This document shows positions 1 through 8,859 of a DNA stretch of 64,000 bases, one piece after another (the first letter of the stretch is position 1; every line of letters starts with the position of its first letter). This stretch comes from Chitinophagaceae bacterium (GTDB lineage: Bacteria > Bacteroidota > Bacteroidia > Chitinophagales > Chitinophagaceae): positions 186,001 through 250,000 of the forward strand of contig JADKAM010000002.1 in the NCBI GenBank assembly GCA_016715365.1. Reading direction: 5' to 3'. The position numbers were made by a program, and so were the translations under genes. The notes beneath the pieces were generated by a model. The model was not told the origin of the DNA, made no database searches, and worked only from the letters and a program-made list of their open reading frames with translations.

Positions 1-357
1 ACCTTACAGCATATGTGGCTGGCCGAAGAGGTATGGTGGAAACGCCTGAAGCTGACAGAAAACATTGTTTTGGAAAGTGCTCAGTTTACCGGCTCATTTA
101 GTGAAATGACTGATATCCTTGCCAAACAAAGTCAGCAATTTAAAGAATGGATTGATGCAGCTACAGAACACCAGCTTGAACATGTGTTTGCTTTTATGCG
201 TAATAAAGAACAGATAAAGATGCCGGTTTATCAAATGCTGCATCATGTATTTAATCATGCCAGCTATCACCGTGGGCAATTGGTAACCATGCTCAATCAA
301 TTGGGGGCAGATAAAATACCGGGAACAGATTTTTCTGCTTTCAGCAGGGGAAAATGA
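1..357 (+). CDS. DinB family protein, 5'-truncated by window edge
   Basis: The reading frame is open from base 1, so the true start lies outside the window; the first Met is at 13. The visible 118 residues end with a DinB-like C-terminal helix (HHVFNHASYHRGQL), whose His residues usually bind a divalent metal in the DinB/YfiT four-helix bundle family. A second His-containing helix start (TLQHMWLAEE) lies at the extreme 5' end. Family members are metal-dependent thiol transferases or of unknown role, so no substrate is assigned. It converges with the lipoprotein gene that follows, with an inverted repeat between them. Confidence 0.8.
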   Translation, partial: TLQHMWLAEEVWWKRLKLTENIVLESAQFTGSFSEMTDILAKQSQQFKEWIDAATEHQLEHVFAFMRNKEQIKMPVYQMLHHVFNHASYHRGQLVTMLNQLGADKIPGTDFSAFSRGK

Positions 358-360
358 GGA

Positions 361-440
361 AACGTTTAAAAGGTTTAAGGGTTTAAAAGTTTAATGGTTG
401 TAACCTTTAAACGTAAAACCATTAAACTTTCAACGTTTAA
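361..440. repeat. AT-rich GTTTAAA repeat with 14-bp inverted arms
   Basis: Variants of GTTTAAAAG/CTTTAAAC recur through this stretch. A perfect 14-bp inverted repeat, AAAGTTTAATGGTT (386-399) and AACCATTAAACTTT (417-430), flanks a 17-base loop. It sits between convergent genes and could act as a bidirectional terminator; the tandem GTTTAAA units look like one of the simple intergenic repeat classes of this genome. Confidence 0.6.
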
Positions 441-1174
441 TTATGATCTATCATCGTCATCTTTACACCATAACCAATGCGGTAGCCGCTGCGGCCGGGT
501 GTAGGTGGCTGGTATTCCACATGTGAAAAATTACGGTAAACAAGGCCAATGCCTTTGGCATATTTTTCGGCACCAAAATTTATTTCGCTGTAAGAATTAA
601 CATCATTTGGGTTACCGATGATCTCATCACGCTGATTAACAAGTAAAGTACTGTCAAGATTAAATGTGCCAACGGTTTCAGGCATATTCACATTCTCGTA
701 TGTATATTCCCAGTTATCGAGATATTTTACATTTGAATTTAAAGAGTATGTATCAATGTAAGAATTTCCTTTCCAGATAAAGCCATCTCTTATGGGACCT
801 TTAAGTTTTACAAAACGCATATTATTTTCAATAAACTCCATGGCAAAATCGGTTGGTACCGCCATAAAAGTATTATCGGGTACCCATGCATTGGCCGCTG
901 TTTTGCGTATGTAACGGGTTACTCTGTAAGCGGGCCTTCCCAGGTTATCGGTTAATTGCCCATCAATCTGGTGCTTTACCTGGTAATTGATCACGGTATC
1001 TTTTGTTCCAAAATTTATAAAAACAGTAGAGTCGAGGCTGTAAGTAACATATTTACCCACTTCCAAAGGGTAGTAATCATTTATGGCAGGCAGGTCAAGC
1101 ACTTCTGCATCTTTGTTACAGGCACTGAAAATTGCTGATGAAACGATGATCAAAAGAAGGGATACCTTTCTCAT
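437..1174 (-). CDS. Hypothetical lipoprotein
   Basis: The 245-residue product starts with a lipoprotein signal peptide whose lipobox is IFSAC (Cys about residue 19), so it should be lipid-anchored at the cell envelope. The mature part has a motif often seen in Bacteroidota lipoproteins (YYPLEVGKYVTYSLDST) and is otherwise beta-rich with no recognised catalytic residues. The ATG has a TAnnTTTG box 17 bases upstream, which supports the start. It follows mnmA on the same strand with a 31-base gap. Function unknown. Confidence 0.75.
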   Translation of the reverse strand: MRKVSLLLIIVSSAIFSACNKDAEVLDLPAINDYYPLEVGKYVTYSLDSTVFINFGTKDTVINYQVKHQIDGQLTDNLGRPAYRVTRYIRKTAANAWVPDNTFMAVPTDFAMEFIENNMRFVKLKGPIRDGFIWKGNSYIDTYSLNSNVKYLDNWEYTYENVNMPETVGTFNLDSTLLVNQRDEIIGNPNDVNSYSEINFGAEKYAKGIGLVYRNFSHVEYQPPTPGRSGYRIGYGVKMTMIDHN

Positions 1175-1190
1175 AAGTTATTATATGTTA

Positions 1191-1198
1191 CAAATATA
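1191..1198 (-). promoter_or_regulatory. Putative -7 box (TATATTTG)
   Basis: The minus strand reads TATATTTG, an exact match to the Bacteroidota -7 consensus TAnnTTTG. It lies 17 bases before the ATG of the lipoprotein gene ending at 437. No clear -33 TTTG was confirmed, so this is a motif-level call. Confidence 0.4.
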
Positions 1199-1205
1199 GA
1201 TACAA

Positions 1206-2324
1206 TTAAATAGAAAAAGGTTGCTCCGTCCGTTGAATAATTCCACCGCCAATTACATCATCTCCTTCGTAAAAAACCGCACTCTGGCCCGGGGCTACTC
1301 CTTTAACATCTGTATAAAAACGAACATTTATACCATTTTCGTATGTGTACAGGCTACTTAATGCACCTTTATCTTTATACCTGATCTTGGTGGTGGCTTC
1401 CATACCTTCTGTTATGCCGTCATATTTTAACCAGTTAATGCCTTTCACTTTCATTTCGGTGCGGTTCAGATCTGCTTCTTCACCCAATACAACGGTATTG
1501 GTCTCGGGTACAATTTCGGTAACAAAAGCAGGCCTGCCCAGAGCAATATCAAGCCCTTTGCGTTGGCCAACGGTGTAAAAAGGATAACCCTTATGTTGCC
1601 CCAGAATTTTGCCGGTCTTGTCAATAAAATTTCCACCATTCACTCTTTCTTCCAGTCCTGCTACCTTGCGTTTTAAAAAGCCCCGGTAATCGTTATCGGG
1701 CACAAAACAAATTTCGTAACTCTCGTTTTTCTTAGCCAGTTCGGGATAACCAAAATCATGTGCCATCTGGCGGATATCTTTTTTGTGATAAGTGCCCAAT
1801 GGTAAAATGGTACGGCTCAGCAGGTCCTGCTGCAATCCCCACAGGGCATAGCTTTGGTCCTTGGTATCATCAATTCCTTTGCGTATAAAATAGCGGCCGT
1901 TTGTATGCTGGTGTACCTGTGCATAATGGCCGGTTGAAATAAAATCGCAGTTGAGTGCATCTGCTCTTTTCATCAATGCCCGCCATTTAATATGGGTGTT
2001 GCACATAACGCATGGGTTGGGGGTGCGGCCGGCAATATATTCCTCAATAAAATTTTCAATTACAAAATCGCCAAACTCTTCCCGTATGTCTAAAATAAAA
2101 TGCGGAAAGCCATGCTGCACAGCTGCCTGGCGGGCATCATTAAAGCTATCCAGGTTGCAGCAGCCGGTTTCTTTTTTGCCGGTGGTGCCAACGCTGGCGG
2201 CATAGTCCCATGTTTTCATGGTAATGCCCACCACTTCATAACCTTCTTTGTGAAGCATTAAAGCAGCTACGGTACTGTCGATACCGCCGCTCATGGCCAT
2301 TAAAACTTTTCCTTTTTTGCTCAT
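1206..2324 (-). CDS. mnmA: tRNA-specific 2-thiouridylase MnmA
   Basis: This enzyme transfers sulfur to U34 of the Lys, Glu and Gln tRNAs. The 372 residues match family length. The N-terminal PP-loop reads AMSGGIDST (residues 9-17) and binds ATP. The catalytic cysteine lies in RTPNPCVMCN, and the second, persulfide cysteine lies in SYEICFV. The C-terminal beta-barrel includes GQSAVFYEGDDVIGGG. The ATG at 2324 is preferred over a longer in-frame extension because it directly precedes KGKVLMAMSGG, has a GGAG sequence upstream and follows a TATCTTTG promoter box. Confidence 0.96.
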   Translation of the reverse strand: MSKKGKVLMAMSGGIDSTVAALMLHKEGYEVVGITMKTWDYAASVGTTGKKETGCCNLDSFNDARQAAVQHGFPHFILDIREEFGDFVIENFIEEYIAGRTPNPCVMCNTHIKWRALMKRADALNCDFISTGHYAQVHQHTNGRYFIRKGIDDTKDQSYALWGLQQDLLSRTILPLGTYHKKDIRQMAHDFGYPELAKKNESYEICFVPDNDYRGFLKRKVAGLEERVNGGNFIDKTGKILGQHKGYPFYTVGQRKGLDIALGRPAFVTEIVPETNTVVLGEEADLNRTEMKVKGINWLKYDGITEGMEATTKIRYKDKGALSSLYTYENGINVRFYTDVKGVAPGQSAVFYEGDDVIGGGIIQRTEQPFSI

Positions 2325-2340
2325 ATTTTTTTCTCCGGGG

Positions 2341-2348
2341 CAAAGATA
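2341..2348 (-). promoter_or_regulatory. Putative -7 box of mnmA (TATCTTTG)
   Basis: On the minus strand this is TATCTTTG, an exact TAnnTTTG match, 16 bases before the mnmA ATG. The -33 region is not convincing. Confidence 0.45.
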
Positions 2349-2459
2349 CAAAGAACGGTTTTGGGTTGGTGGTTTGGGGTTTATGGTTTTGGGAAATTCT
2401 ATTGTTCTGATATTATGCTGCCGTGCAGCAAATATGAATATTTATCTGTCATTCATTAT

Positions 2460-2855
2460 ATGAAATATACTCTCTTTGTTTTAACTATGCTTTTGTGCTT
2501 GTCAGCATGTAAAAAGAACACTGAGGAAATTGTTGTTAATGATGGTTTAATTGGCAGATGGCAACTCGTGAAATCGGGAATCGGGATAGGAGGTGGGGGC
2601 TCTTACCAAGATGCAGATCCTGCAAAACCAGAAATAATTGAATTTAAAAAGGATAGCAGTTTTACTGCCAATGTAAATGCAGTTTATCTAAAAGACTACA
2701 ATGCTTACTCATTGATTAATGCCGATGAAATTAAATTCCTTCCTGCTTTAATTTTATATCAAAACTTTACTTACAAGGTATTTAATGGTACTTATTTAAA
2801 GATTTACATGCCTTGTATTGAAAGTTGTATTTTAGAGTACAAATCAGTTAAATAG
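2460..2855 (+). CDS. Small lipoprotein, lipocalin-like
   Basis: The start at 2460 gives a clean signal peptide and lipobox (LLCLSAC, Cys about residue 17); upstream in-frame codons would spoil it. The mature domain opens with LIGRWQLVKSG, a pattern typical of the first strand of lipocalin-like Bacteroidota lipoproteins, and ends in beta-rich sequence with a Cys pair (MPCIESC). About 131 residues. The ligand is unknown, and the lipocalin relation rests on this one motif and the length. Confidence 0.65.
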   Translation: MKYTLFVLTMLLCLSACKKNTEEIVVNDGLIGRWQLVKSGIGIGGGGSYQDADPAKPEIIEFKKDSSFTANVNAVYLKDYNAYSLINADEIKFLPALILYQNFTYKVFNGTYLKIYMPCIESCILEYKSVK

Positions 2856-2930
2856 AATTTTTTCTTCTGAATTCCTTCCTCTTAATAACTTTTCACTTTC
2901 AACCTTCAACTTTTCACTTATTTTGCATTC

Positions 2931-3743
2931 ATGCAGCAATATCTCGATTTAGTTAAACATATTATGGAAACCGGTGCCGACAAAAGCGACCGCACCGGCA
3001 CCGGCACCCGCAGCGTTTTTGGATACCAGATGCGCTTTAACCTGGCAGATGGTTTTCCGCTGGTGACCACCAAAAAATGCCATCTTAAAAGTATTATTTA
3101 CGAACTGCTTTGGTTTTTGCAGGGCGATACAAACATTGGTTATTTAAAAGAACACAACGTAAAGATCTGGGACGAATGGGCTGATGAAAACGGTGATCTG
3201 GGTCCGGTGTATGGCAAGCAATGGCGCAGCTGGTCCGCAGGATCCGGTGGACAAGGTGCAGATGGAGTAGAAGTAGACCAGGTAAAAGAATTGATACATA
3301 CTTTAAAAACAAACCCCGACAGCAGGCGTATGATCATCAGCGCCTGGAATGTGGCTGATCTGCCTAAGATGAAACTGATGCCTTGTCACTGCCTGTTTCA
3401 ATTTTATGTTGCAAACGGAAAATTGAGTTGCCAGCTTTATCAAAGAAGTGCCGATGTGTTTTTGGGCGTGCCTTTCAACATTGCTTCTTATGCTTTATTA
3501 ACCATGATGATTGCACAGGTTTGTAACCTGGAGCCCGGCGAATTTGTACATTCCTTTGGTGATGTGCATTTGTACAATAATCATTTTGAGCAGGCCAACC
3601 TGCAGCTAAGCAGAACACCTTTTCCTTTGCCGCAGATGAAGATCAATGCTGAAGTAAAAGATATTTTTGATTTTAAGTTTGAAGATTTTGAACTGGTCAA
3701 TTACGAATCGCATCCTGCCATAAAAGCACCCGTGGCTGTTTAA
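2931..3743 (+). CDS. thyA: Thymidylate synthase ThyA
   Basis: It methylates dUMP to dTMP using 5,10-methylene-THF and releases dihydrofolate. The 270-residue product carries the catalytic motif [11 protein letters not shown], with the nucleophile at Cys152, followed by [20 protein letters not shown] (folate and dUMP contacts) and HLYNNHFEQ. Dihydrofolate reductase follows 10 bases later, so the pair forms a dTMP/folate-recycling operon. A short simple repeat (TTTTCACTTTCAACC-type) precedes the ATG. Confidence 0.98.
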   Translation: MQQYLDLVKHIMETGADKSDRTGTGTRSVFGYQMRFNLADGFPLVTTKKCHLKSIIYELLWFLQGDTNIGYLKEHNVKIWDEWADENGDLGPVYGKQWRSWSAGSGGQGADGVEVDQVKELIHTLKTNPDSRRMIISAWNVADLPKMKLMPCHCLFQFYVANGKLSCQLYQRSADVFLGVPFNIASYALLTMMIAQVCNLEPGEFVHSFGDVHLYNNHFEQANLQLSRTPFPLPQMKINAEVKDIFDFKFEDFELVNYESHPAIKAPVAV

Positions 3744-3753
3744 ATTTTATAAA

Positions 3754-4245
3754 ATGACAATAAGCCTGTTAGTTGCTGCCGCAGAAAATAATGCCATTGG
3801 TAAAAACAATCAGTTACTCTGGCATTTACCCAACGACATGAAGTTTTTTAAAAATACTACCTGGGGGATGGCGGTCATTATGGGTCGTAAAACTTATGAG
3901 TCGGTTGATAAACCATTGCCCGGCCGTTATAATATTGTTATTACCCGCCAGGCCGATTGGAAAGCCGAAGGAACAATTACTGCAACAGATTTAAACGATG
4001 CTTTACAAAAAGCAAAAGAAACAAACTGCAATGAAGTATTTGTAATTGGTGGCGGAGAAATTTATAAACAATCCTTAGAAATTGCCGATAAAATTTACAT
4101 GACCCGTGTGCACGCAACATTGGATGGCGACACTTTTTTTCCGGAAATAGATGAAACAAAATGGCAGCTTATCCGCAACCAGGATTTTGAGATAAATGAG
4201 AAACATAAGTATGCTTATTCATTTCAAACCTGGCAGAAGAAATGA
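3754..4245 (+). CDS. folA: Dihydrofolate reductase
   Basis: It reduces dihydrofolate to tetrahydrofolate with NADPH, regenerating the cofactor consumed by ThyA just upstream. At 163 residues it has the usual length. Visible motifs are the substrate loop AIGKNNQLLWHLPNDMKFF with the catalytic acid at Asp28, the NADPH-binding VIMGRKTYES and PLPGRYNIVITR, and VFVIGGGEIY. Its stop overlaps the start of the next gene by 4 bases (ATGA), indicating translational coupling. Confidence 0.97.
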   Translation: MTISLLVAAAENNAIGKNNQLLWHLPNDMKFFKNTTWGMAVIMGRKTYESVDKPLPGRYNIVITRQADWKAEGTITATDLNDALQKAKETNCNEVFVIGGGEIYKQSLEIADKIYMTRVHATLDGDTFFPEIDETKWQLIRNQDFEINEKHKYAYSFQTWQKK

Positions 4246-4847
4246 CAGATAGTCTATACTATTATTGGATTGATCTCTCAAATATTTACCTGACTGTTTA
4301 TCCCTTTGCAGCAATTGCCTGTATTTTGCTTTATTGGATATTTAAAAGCAAATGGAAGCAGGAAATGATAAACTGGCTTTATGTATTTAATACAGTTGTG
4401 CCGTTGATCATGTTAATAACGCTTATTTCTTTTCTTATTGAATTATTCAACGTCTGGTATGGTCAAAACCCATATGAATGGTACACATTTAAAGAAAACA
4501 AAGCAAATTTCTTCACCCCGTATGGCTGGAGTTATTGGCTTCTATGGAGTATTAATATTTTATTGCCTCAATTGCTGTGGTTTAAAAAATTGAGAAAAAG
4601 TATTATTGCTACTGTTGTGTTCATATTTTTTTCAAGCTTCGCTATCTGGTTTGAACGATTGGTTATTTATATTACTTCCACTTACCGGGATTATCTTCCT
4701 TCTTCCTGGTCAACTTATCCTGAACATATGAATTTATTTTTCACCTTTTTTGTAAAACCTGTGTGTTTTATAATTATTTCGGCCATAGTGTACTTAGTTT
4801 TCTATAAGAGAAATAAACTTCCCCATACTTCTGTATTTTTGAAGTAA
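4242..4847 (+). CDS. Polytopic membrane protein, faintly NrfD/ActC-like
   Basis: The 201-residue product has about five hydrophobic helices and no signal cleavage site. The segment WFERLVIYITSTYRDYLPSS resembles a signature of quinol-oxidising NrfD/ActC-type membrane subunits (ERFVI..TS..RD.LPSSW). The protein is only about half their length and has no iron-sulfur partner nearby. It is translationally coupled to folA and followed 2 bases later by a methyltransferase gene. A role in electron transfer is only a guess. Confidence 0.6.
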   Translation: MTDSLYYYWIDLSNIYLTVYPFAAIACILLYWIFKSKWKQEMINWLYVFNTVVPLIMLITLISFLIELFNVWYGQNPYEWYTFKENKANFFTPYGWSYWLLWSINILLPQLLWFKKLRKSIIATVVFIFFSSFAIWFERLVIYITSTYRDYLPSSWSTYPEHMNLFFTFFVKPVCFIIISAIVYLVFYKRNKLPHTSVFLK

Positions 4848-4849
4848 TC

Positions 4850-5647
4850 ATGTTTACAAAATTTCAATTAGCAAAGAAATATCTCCATTACTACCTCACC
4901 GCTTCCAACGGAAAAGGCCACGGCATTCATTCTCCCTTTGTATTTGATTTTGTAAAAAATGTGTTGAACGATAACACATCTTATCCGGCTTATCAACCAA
5001 TAGAGCAAAAAAGAAAAGCATTGCTTAACAATTCAGCCGTTATTGATGTAGAAGATTTTGGCGCCGGCTCTTCAGTCATCAAAACCAATAAAAGAATTGT
5101 ATCGGCTATCGCCGCATCATCGCTTAAGCCAAAAAAGTATGCTCAGCTATTGTATAGAATGATACAATATTACAAACCCGACACAGTTGTTGAACTGGGC
5201 ACTTCTTTTGGCATTACAACTGCCTATCTTGCTTCGGCAAATACAGCATCAAAAGTATTTACCTGCGAAGGATCAGGAGCTATTGCTTCTATAGCCAAAC
5301 AAAATTTTGAAACCCTGCAATTGAATAATGTGCAATTAACCGAAGGGGATTTTGCTAAAACATTATCACCGCTTTTATCAGATCTTAAAGAAATAAATTT
5401 TGCTTTTGTAGATGGCAACCACCGCAAAGCACCAACCTTAGAATATTGTAACCGGTTACTCAGTTATTCAAACACTGCAACCATATTAGTATTTGATGAT
5501 ATACACTGGAGCAGCGAAATGGAAGAAGCGTGGGAGGCCATAAAACAGCACCCGGCAGTAACTTTAACCATCGACCTGTTCTTTATCAGTATTGTTTTTT
5601 TGAATCCTGATATTAATCATAAACAGCACTTTACGATACGGTTTTAA
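4850..5647 (+). CDS. SAM-dependent methyltransferase (class I)
   Basis: The 265-residue protein contains a class I Rossmann methyltransferase core: motif I VVELGTSFGITTAYLA (about residues 110-125), an acidic residue after the next strand (VFTCEG), FAFVDGNHR and ILVFDDIHWS. This order resembles O-methyltransferases and their class I relatives in Bacteroidota. The substrate cannot be read from sequence. It is the last gene of the thyA-folA run, and pntA begins only 31 bases later with its own promoter-like box. Confidence 0.8.
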   Translation: MFTKFQLAKKYLHYYLTASNGKGHGIHSPFVFDFVKNVLNDNTSYPAYQPIEQKRKALLNNSAVIDVEDFGAGSSVIKTNKRIVSAIAASSLKPKKYAQLLYRMIQYYKPDTVVELGTSFGITTAYLASANTASKVFTCEGSGAIASIAKQNFETLQLNNVQLTEGDFAKTLSPLLSDLKEINFAFVDGNHRKAPTLEYCNRLLSYSNTATILVFDDIHWSSEMEEAWEAIKQHPAVTLTIDLFFISIVFLNPDINHKQHFTIRF

Positions 5648-5654
5648 TTTTTCT

Positions 5655-5662
5655 TACATTTG
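5655..5662 (+). promoter_or_regulatory. Putative -7 box of the pnt genes (TACATTTG)
   Basis: TACATTTG is an exact TAnnTTTG match lying 17 bases before the ATG at 5679, immediately after the methyltransferase stop. A TTTA sequence about 20 bases upstream could be a degenerate -33 element. Confidence 0.45.
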
Positions 5663-5678
5663 CTTCAATTAATTGCTT

Positions 5679-6797
5679 ATGATAATTGGCGTTTTAAAAG
5701 AACCATCTCCCGAAACAAGAGTCTCCCTGCTGCCTGAACATGTTGCCATTCTAAAAAAATGGAACGTAGATGTTTTGGTAGAATCAAATGCCGGCGTTAC
5801 CGCTTTTGCAAATGATGGAAAATATACCGAAGCAGGTGCAAACATAAAATCACGAAGCGAAGTGTTACAAAGCAGCGATTTTATCGTGAGCATAAATGCA
5901 CTTCCTCAATCTGAAATCACTGACCTGAAATCTAAAGTTATCCTCGGTGTTTATCAGCCATTATTTAATGCGGGGTTGATGAAAGAACTTGCCGCAAAAG
6001 GTTTAACCGTTTTCAGCATGGATATGCTGCCACGCACTACCCGTGCACAAAGCATGGATATTTTAAGCAGCCAGGCAAATATTGCCGGCTACAAAGCGGT
6101 GTTGCTGGCAGCCAATTTATTTCCCAAATATTTCCCCATGTTCATGACAGCAGCAGGCAGTATTCCTCCGGCAAAAATGCTGATACTGGGTGCAGGCGTT
6201 GCAGGCTTACAGGCCATTGCAACCAGTAAAAGGCTTGGGGCTGTGGTAGAAGTTTTTGATACACGCCCGGCTGTAAAAGAAGAAGTAATGAGCCTGGGTG
6301 CAAAATTTGTGGAAGTAGAAGGTGCCGCTGATGCCAGCAAAGCCGGTGGTTATGCAGTTGAACAAAGCGAAGATTTTATGCAGCGCCAGAAAGCAAAGAT
6401 TGCAGAAAGCGTTGCCAAGGCAGATATAATCATTACCACCGCACAAATACCCGGTAAAAAAGCGCCCATATTAATTACAACCGAAATGATGACGGCCATG
6501 AAGAATGGTTCTGTTATCATTGACCTGGCAGCTGCAACCGGCGGCAATACCGAACTTACAAAGAATGATGAAACCGTAGTTCACCAGGGAGTAAGCATTG
6601 TTGGCAATTCGGCCCTGGCATCAAGTATGCCTAGTGATGCCAGTAAATTATACGGTAAAAATATTTTGAACTTTTTACAGCTGATGATCGATAAGGAAGG
6701 CAAATTCAATTTGAATTTTGAAGATGACCTGGTAAAAGGAACCTGTGTTGTACATGGAGGAGAAGTAACGAATGAAAGAATTAAATCTTTGCTCTGA
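5679..6797 (+). CDS. pntA: NAD(P) transhydrogenase subunit alpha part 1 (PntAA, NAD(H)-binding domain I)
   Basis: This is the soluble domain I of proton-translocating transhydrogenase, which binds NAD(H). The 372 residues include the alanine-dehydrogenase-like N-terminus IGVLKEPSPETRVSLLPEH, the Rossmann loop LILGAGVAGLQAIATSKRLG and the following acidic residue in VEVFDTRPA. The ATG at 5679 (MIIGVLKEP) is preferred to a TTG two codons upstream. The alpha chain is split: the membrane part is encoded separately at 7038. The complex makes NADPH at the expense of proton motive force. Confidence 0.95.
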   Translation: MIIGVLKEPSPETRVSLLPEHVAILKKWNVDVLVESNAGVTAFANDGKYTEAGANIKSRSEVLQSSDFIVSINALPQSEITDLKSKVILGVYQPLFNAGLMKELAAKGLTVFSMDMLPRTTRAQSMDILSSQANIAGYKAVLLAANLFPKYFPMFMTAAGSIPPAKMLILGAGVAGLQAIATSKRLGAVVEVFDTRPAVKEEVMSLGAKFVEVEGAADASKAGGYAVEQSEDFMQRQKAKIAESVAKADIIITTAQIPGKKAPILITTEMMTAMKNGSVIIDLAAATGGNTELTKNDETVVHQGVSIVGNSALASSMPSDASKLYGKNILNFLQLMIDKEGKFNLNFEDDLVKGTCVVHGGEVTNERIKSLL

Positions 6798-7037
6798 TTA
6801 AATAACAAATGCAATGCTATTTCGTAAACTGACTGCGTTAACGATCAGGGAACAGAATCTGAGTTTACAGTAGCGCAAAAGTCTAATCAGGGCTCCCTCC
6901 GACAAAAGGGATGTAATCTTTTGTCGGGCTTCTCCTGAGCGAAGTCGAAGGGGTTGGTACTATTTTGGAGAAGCAAAAAAGTAAATACAGAAATCAGAGA
7001 AGCAATTAAATAATAAAGGGGCGTTTAAATTATAACA
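6798..7037 (+). other. Intergenic spacer with perfect hairpin inside the pnt operon
   Basis: No gene is visible here. A perfect 10-bp inverted repeat, CCGACAAAAG (6899-6908) and CTTTTGTCGG (6918-6927), is followed by TCCTGAGCGAAGTCGAAGG, one copy of a dispersed repeat class. There is no T-run after the stem, so it is unlikely to be a strong terminator; it may be a mobile palindromic element or an mRNA-processing structure. Confidence 0.5.
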
Positions 7038-7346
7038 ATGGAAAATATTCTAAACTTTATTTCATCCAATCAACAGATCATCTATATCGTCATCCTGATG
7101 ATATTTGTTGGTATTGAAGTGATAGGCCGTGTGCCCAGTGTATTGCATACGCCACTCATGAGTGGCGCCAACGCCATACATGGCGTGGTGGTAATTGGTG
7201 CCATCATCATTATGGGCAAGGCGGAAGCTGATAATTACCTGGCATTAATACTTGGTTTTTTAGCGGTGATATTAGGTACAATAAACGTGGTTGGCGGTTT
7301 TGTAGTAACAGACAGAATGCTGGAAATGTTTAAGAAGAAAAAGTGA
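7038..7346 (+). CDS. pntAB: NAD(P) transhydrogenase subunit alpha part 2 (PntAB)
   Basis: This 102-residue protein carries the small membrane portion of the alpha chain. About three hydrophobic helices and the conserved segment VIGRVPSVLHTPLMSGANAI (residues about 31-50) identify it. It contributes to domain II, the proton channel, together with PntB. It lies between pntAA and pntB on the same strand, as expected for the three-gene form, but is separated from pntAA by 240 bases of repeat-bearing spacer. Confidence 0.93.
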   Translation: MENILNFISSNQQIIYIVILMIFVGIEVIGRVPSVLHTPLMSGANAIHGVVVIGAIIIMGKAEADNYLALILGFLAVILGTINVVGGFVVTDRMLEMFKKKK

Positions 7347-7440
7347 TGACACAAATTGGGTGAATTACACGAAAAAAGAAAAATTAATCTTTGCGCCTCC
7401 GCACCGCTGCGGACTTTGCGTGAAAAATAAAAAATAAAGC
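7347..7440. repeat. Intergenic repeat debris (GAATTACACGAA and CTTTGCG..GCGTGAAA)
   Basis: The 94-base spacer before pntB holds GAATTACACGAA, also found at 34589, 51592 and elsewhere in the window, followed by CTTTGCGCCTCCGCACC with a CCGC..GCGG foldback and CTTTGCGTGAAA. The same two sequence classes recur in other spacers of the window. Confidence 0.45.
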
Positions 7441-8859
7441 ATGCAATCTCATTTACTTACCCTCTGCTATCTGATAGGAAGTATCACATTTATCATCGGA
7501 CTTAAAATGCTGAGCAACCCTGCCAGTGCCCGTAAAGGAAACCTGGTAGCAGCATTCGGAATGGCTATTGCCATCTTAGGCACCATCTTTTTATATACAT
7601 CCGAAACCGGTGAACATCTCGGAAATTATCCCTGGATATTTGGTGGCTTATTGGTTGGTGGAGTAGTGGGTACCCTGGCAGCAAAAAAAGTTAAGATGAC
7701 GGCTATGCCGGAGATGGTAAGTCTCTTTAATGGTATGGGCGGTGCCTGTGCGGCATTAATTTCTGTAGTTGAGTTTAATCATCTCTCTAAAGAAATTGCC
7801 GAAGGAGTTGTTAGTGCAGGCGATGTACAACCCACTGTTTTAATAATTGTTTTAGGATTGATCATTGGTTCCGTTTCATTCGCAGGCAGTATGATCGCCT
7901 GGGGCAAATTAAATGGTAAGGTAAAAGACCTCAGCTTTACCGGCCAGAATATTTTAAATTTATTGGTACTGGCCATCACCCTTGCTGCAGGCGCTTACCT
8001 GGTGTACGACCCCACACAACACATGTTGGTGTACGTAATCTTAGGTCTGGCATTGGTATATGGTGTGTTCTTCGTTATGCCCATCGGCGGTGCCGATATG
8101 CCCGTTGTAATTTCTTTACTCAATTCATTCACCGGTGTGGCTGCGGCCTGCGGTGGATTTTTATACGATAATAAAGTAATGCTCACAGGCGGTATACTGG
8201 TTGGTGCAGCAGGAACCTTGCTTACCATCCTCATGTGTAAAGCCATGAACCGTTCACTACAAAACGTATTGATCGGCTCCTTCGGTGGCCATAAATCTGC
8301 AGCCGGTGCCAGTGGTAAAGACCAGGGTGCTTACAAAGAAATCAGTCTGGCCGATGCAGCCATGGTAATGAGTTATGCAAACAAAGTGATGGTGGTGCCT
8401 GGTTATGGTTTGGCTGTAGCGCAGGCCCAGCACGTTTGTCATGAGCTGGAAAAAATACTGGAAGAAAAAGGGGTGGAAGTTAAATACGCCATACACCCTG
8501 TGGCCGGCCGTATGCCCGGGCACATGAACGTACTGCTGGCCGAAGCCGATGTGCCCTACGAAAAACTGCTGGAGATGGAACAGGCCAACGACGAATTCAA
8601 AACCTGCGATGTGGTGCTCATTCTGGGTGCCAACGACGTGGTAAACCCGGCTGCAAAAAATGATCCTGCCTCACCTATATACGGCATGCCTATACTGGAA
8701 GTTGAATTTGCCAAAACCGTAATTGTAAACAAGCGCAGCATGAAACCCGGTTACGCCGGTATTGAGAACGATCTCTTCTTTCAACCCAAAACAAGTATGC
8801 TGTTTGGCGATGCAAAAAAAGTATTGCAGGACCTGTGTGCGGAAGTGAAATCGGTTTAG
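7441..8859 (+). CDS. pntB: NAD(P) transhydrogenase subunit beta (PntB)
   Basis: The 472-residue beta subunit has about nine N-terminal membrane helices forming the proton channel (domain II). The C-terminal NADP(H)-binding domain III shows VPGYGLAVAQAQH (about residues 318-330), HPVAGRMPGHMNVLLAEADV and VVLILGANDVVNPAA. Length and motifs are those of full-length PntB. It is the third gene of the pnt set. Confidence 0.97.
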   Translation: MQSHLLTLCYLIGSITFIIGLKMLSNPASARKGNLVAAFGMAIAILGTIFLYTSETGEHLGNYPWIFGGLLVGGVVGTLAAKKVKMTAMPEMVSLFNGMGGACAALISVVEFNHLSKEIAEGVVSAGDVQPTVLIIVLGLIIGSVSFAGSMIAWGKLNGKVKDLSFTGQNILNLLVLAITLAAGAYLVYDPTQHMLVYVILGLALVYGVFFVMPIGGADMPVVISLLNSFTGVAAACGGFLYDNKVMLTGGILVGAAGTLLTILMCKAMNRSLQNVLIGSFGGHKSAAGASGKDQGAYKEISLADAAMVMSYANKVMVVPGYGLAVAQAQHVCHELEKILEEKGVEVKYAIHPVAGRMPGHMNVLLAEADVPYEKLLEMEQANDEFKTCDVVLILGANDVVNPAAKNDPASPIYGMPILEVEFAKTVIVNKRSMKPGYAGIENDLFFQPKTSMLFGDAKKVLQDLCAEVKSV

